This document shows positions 62,309 through 64,000 of a stretch of DNA of 64,000 nucleotides, piece by piece. Numbering within the stretch: position 1 is the stretch's first letter; every line of letters begins with the position of its first letter. A program made the translations under genes and the position numbers. This DNA is from Enterobacter mori (GTDB taxonomy: Bacteria; Pseudomonadota; Gammaproteobacteria; Enterobacterales; Enterobacteriaceae): positions 496,001 through 560,000 of the forward strand of contig NZ_CP104285.1 of assembly GCF_025244905.1 (NCBI RefSeq). Reading direction: 5' to 3'. The notes under the pieces are model-generated. The model ran no database searches. It saw only the letters and a list, made by a program, of their open reading frames with translations, and had not been told where the DNA came from.

Positions 62309-62926
62309 TTACTCCGCGGGCTGGCTTTTGGTCAGGCGCTCAACGGCCCTGACCAGCTCGGCAACCGAGCGCACCTGCATTTTCTCCATCACGCGGCGAC
62401 GGTGCACCTTCACCGTGATCTCGCTGACGCCCAGTTCGGCGGCAATTTGCTTGTTCAGCATGCCGCTTATCGCCAGCGTGAGCACCTCGTGTTCGCGCGG
62501 CGTGAGGGAGAGATGGCGCTGCTTCAGGGCGTAGCGCTCTTTATTGCGCTCGGCATTGTTTTCCGCCAGCTGTAACGCGGACTCAATGGCGTCGATCAGC
62601 GCGTTTGATTCGACGGGCTTAGTGAGAAATTCGTACGCGCCGCCTTTGATGGCGCGCACCGACATCGGGATAGTGCCGTGGCCGGTGAGAAAAATAATCG
62701 GGATCTCTCGCCCGCTGTCCTTGAGGGCGTCCGCCACGTCAAAACCTGAAATGGCGGGCATTTGCATATCGAGGATCACGCACGACGGCAGATCCTCAAA
62801 ACGATGCTGAAGAAACGCCTCTGCCGATGAAAACCCCATGGCGTCTAAATCCGCAGATTCCAGCAGGCCGAGAACGGACTGCCTGACCGCGTCGTCGTCG
62901 TCAACCACATACACAATGTGTTCCAT
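62309..62926 (-). CDS. FixJ/NarL-type response regulator (receiver plus LuxR HTH)
   Basis: A 205-residue DNA-binding response regulator: receiver residues ~1-125 with DDDD pocket and Asp53 (VILDMQMP), then a LuxR-type helix-turn-helix (LTPREHEVLTLAISGMLNKQ then VSEITVKVHRRRV). It is convergent with the giant sensor, 3 bp apart, and probably its output. The receiver resembles FixJ/TodT-type regulators. Its targets might be the operon at 50.1-54.9 kb. Confidence 0.92.
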   Translation of the reverse strand: MEHIVYVVDDDDAVRQSVLGLLESADLDAMGFSSAEAFLQHRFEDLPSCVILDMQMPAISGFDVADALKDSGREIPIIFLTGHGTIPMSVRAIKGGAYEFLTKPVESNALIDAIESALQLAENNAERNKERYALKQRHLSLTPREHEVLTLAISGMLNKQIAAELGVSEITVKVHRRRVMEKMQVRSVAELVRAVERLTKSQPAE

Positions 62927-63201
62927 TCACTGCCCCGGTGCTGAGTTAACTGTCGAGAATATAAACACGTCTCTTCACGTAAGAGACTGTTTCTGCTGAC
63001 TTTCATCTTAACACATTAAATATCATTATCATTTAACAATATGATAACCGTATGAAGAGGAAGTATAGCGAGTCGTTGCCGATTGGTGTGCGGTTTGCCC
63101 GGGTCGTCTTCATCATTGTCTTCGCGCTTTGTCTCTGAGGACTTTACCCCGTAAAACAGGCTACACTCTGGTTTTGAGCGCTAAATGCTGAGGACATAAC
63201 A

Positions 63202-63804
63202 ATGCACTACACACTGAAAGAGAGCGACAAGGAAAAAGCGGAAGGGTCAAACGGCGCGGGCGCTCTGCAGCAAAAACTGCTGGAGTCTCGTTCGATTGTG
63301 ATCTCCGGTGAGATTAACCAGGAGCTGGCGCAGAAAGTGATCACCCAGATGATCCTGCTGCAAAGCGTCAGCAACGATCCGATCAAGCTGTACATCAACA
63401 GCCAGGGCGGCCACGTGGAAGCGGGCGATACCATTCACGACTTCATCAAATTCATCCGCCCGGACGTGCACGTCATCGGCACCGGCTGGGTGGCGAGCGC
63501 CGGGATCACCATCTTCCTGGCCGCGAAAAAAGAGCACCGCTACTCGCTGCCAAATACCCGCTTTATGATCCACCAGCCGCTGGGCGGCGTGCGCGGTCAG
63601 GCGACGGATATTGAGATCGAAGCGCGCGAGATCATCCGCATGCTGGATCGCGTGAACAAGCTGATCGCTGACGCCACCGGCCAGCCGCTGGAGAAAGTGA
63701 AAAAAGACACCGACCGCAACTTCTGGATGTCACCGGCGGAAGCGCTGGACTACGGTATCGTGGGTAAACTGATTACCCATTATGACGAGCTGAAGCTGGA
63801 TTAA
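63202..63804 (+). CDS. ClpP-family protease paralogue with Asn in the third catalytic position
   Basis: A 200-residue ClpP-fold serine protease distinct from housekeeping ClpP. The nucleophile Ser99 is in GWVASAG, the His124 in MIHQPLGG. The third triad residue, Asp in RDTERDRF of E. coli ClpP, aligns with Asn173 in KDTDRNFWMS. Listeria ClpP1 also has Asn there and is largely inactive alone. It is divergent from the LuxR-type regulator across 275 bp. It may form mixed complexes with ClpP. Confidence 0.9.
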   Translation: MHYTLKESDKEKAEGSNGAGALQQKLLESRSIVISGEINQELAQKVITQMILLQSVSNDPIKLYINSQGGHVEAGDTIHDFIKFIRPDVHVIGTGWVASAGITIFLAAKKEHRYSLPNTRFMIHQPLGGVRGQATDIEIEAREIIRMLDRVNKLIADATGQPLEKVKKDTDRNFWMSPAEALDYGIVGKLITHYDELKLD

Positions 63805-63823
63805 GGTTTTATCGCCGTGTTGT

Positions 63824-63855
63824 GTCGGGTGGCGGCTTCGCCTTACCCGACCTAC
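63824..63855. repeat. REP element after the ClpP paralogue
   Basis: GTCGGGTGGCGGCTTCGCC followed by TTACCCGACCTAC, a typical enterobacterial REP, 20 bp after the stop codon. Confidence 0.85.
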
Positions 63856-63901
63856 GCGTGCTGGTTTGACCCATGACAAGTTCCCCCTCTGCCTTCTTGC
63901 C

Positions 63902-63907
63902 TATAAT
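63902..63907 (+). promoter_or_regulatory. -10 element of the roxA-like gene
   Basis: A perfect TATAAT, 33 bp before the gene start. No clear -35 at standard spacing. Confidence 0.5.
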
Positions 63908-63939
63908 CGCGCCTGTTTCCCCTCTCACTGGTGCTACCC

Positions 63940-64000
63940 ATGGCGTATCAACTGAACCTGAACTGGCCGGAATTTCTTGAGAAATACTGGCAAAAACAAC
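63940..64000 (+). CDS. roxA: RoxA/YcfD-like ribosomal protein hydroxylase, first 20 codons only
   Basis: The window ends 61 bases into this ORF. Its start MAYQLNLNWPEFLEKYWQKQ closely parallels E. coli RoxA/YcfD, which begins MEYQLTLNWPDFLERHWQKR. RoxA is a 2-oxoglutarate oxygenase that hydroxylates ribosomal protein L16. The identification rests on the N-terminus only. Confidence 0.7.
   Translation, partial: MAYQLNLNWPEFLEKYWQKQ

Noticed and set aside
63015..63040. Fur-box-like sequence (ATATCATTATCATTTA) between the LuxR-type regulator and the ClpP paralogue
   Set aside because: By hand it matches about 12 of 19 consensus bases, mostly because of AT richness. There is no iron-related gene next to it.

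Overview
The window is chromosomal DNA of an enterobacterium in the Enterobacter cloacae complex / Leclercia / Lelliottia range. The basis is recognition of gene order and protein sequence: a treR-mgtA-ridA-pyrI-pyrB-pyrL core, an OTC gene-rraB-miaE-leuX segment, a chromosomal fosA, GC-rich coding sequence, and enterobacterial REP elements. No database was searched. Identities to E. coli or Salmonella proteins are from memory.

Layout. (1) 1-8.2 kb: treR; mgtA with a PhoP box and the mgtL leader peptide; a GH20 hexosaminidase facing a GbpA-type chitin-binding LPMO. (2) 8.3-10.4 kb: ridA and the pyrLBI attenuation operon. (3) 10.4-15.7 kb: a complete arginine deiminase cluster (arcA, arcC, arcB, YfcC-type carrier, ArgR paralogue). 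(4) 16.4-24 kb: tabA, then the D-xylonate cluster yagE-yagF-yagG-yagH with divergent xynR. E. coli K-12 carries this cluster inside CP4-6 beside argF. Here yagG has a one-base frameshift. (5) 24.07-24.98 kb: nine tandem copies of a ~104-bp palindrome/REP unit. (6) 25-28.4 kb: an ArgF-like OTC gene with ARG boxes, rraB, miaE, an unknown membrane-anchored protein and tRNA-Leu(CAA) leuX.

(7) 28.6-50 kb is an immigration-control-type region: hsdM-hsdS-hsdR, two AT-rich unknown gene pairs, an HNH endonuclease/methyltransferase pair, an SOS-type symE with a convincing antisense symR, a second tryptophanyl-tRNA synthetase behind what looks like a tandem-Trp attenuator, fosA, a LacI-family regulator with a cytoplasmic glycosidase and GPH transporter, and mcrB-mcrC whose McrB carries a DpnI-like winged helix. 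No integrase or leuX duplication was found.

(8) 50.1-63.8 kb: a catabolic/efflux operon (YtcJ-like amidohydrolase, DoxX, MFS_3 transporter, alpha/beta hydrolase) divergent from an isochorismatase-like hydrolase, two XapX proteins, a receiver-only regulator and a 1,860-residue kinase-like/AAA/GAF/PAS/histidine kinase. A FixJ/LuxR-type regulator is convergent with the kinase. A ClpP paralogue follows, and the window ends in the first codons of a roxA-like gene.

The most notable observations are the four-strand Trp attenuator upstream of the second trpS, the yagEFGHI-OTC block matching the E. coli K-12 CP4-6 argF region, the tandem palindrome array, the symE/symR locus with a LexA box, the McrB/DpnI-type fusion, the apparently inactive kinase domain on the giant sensor, and the Asp-to-Asn change in the ClpP paralogue triad.
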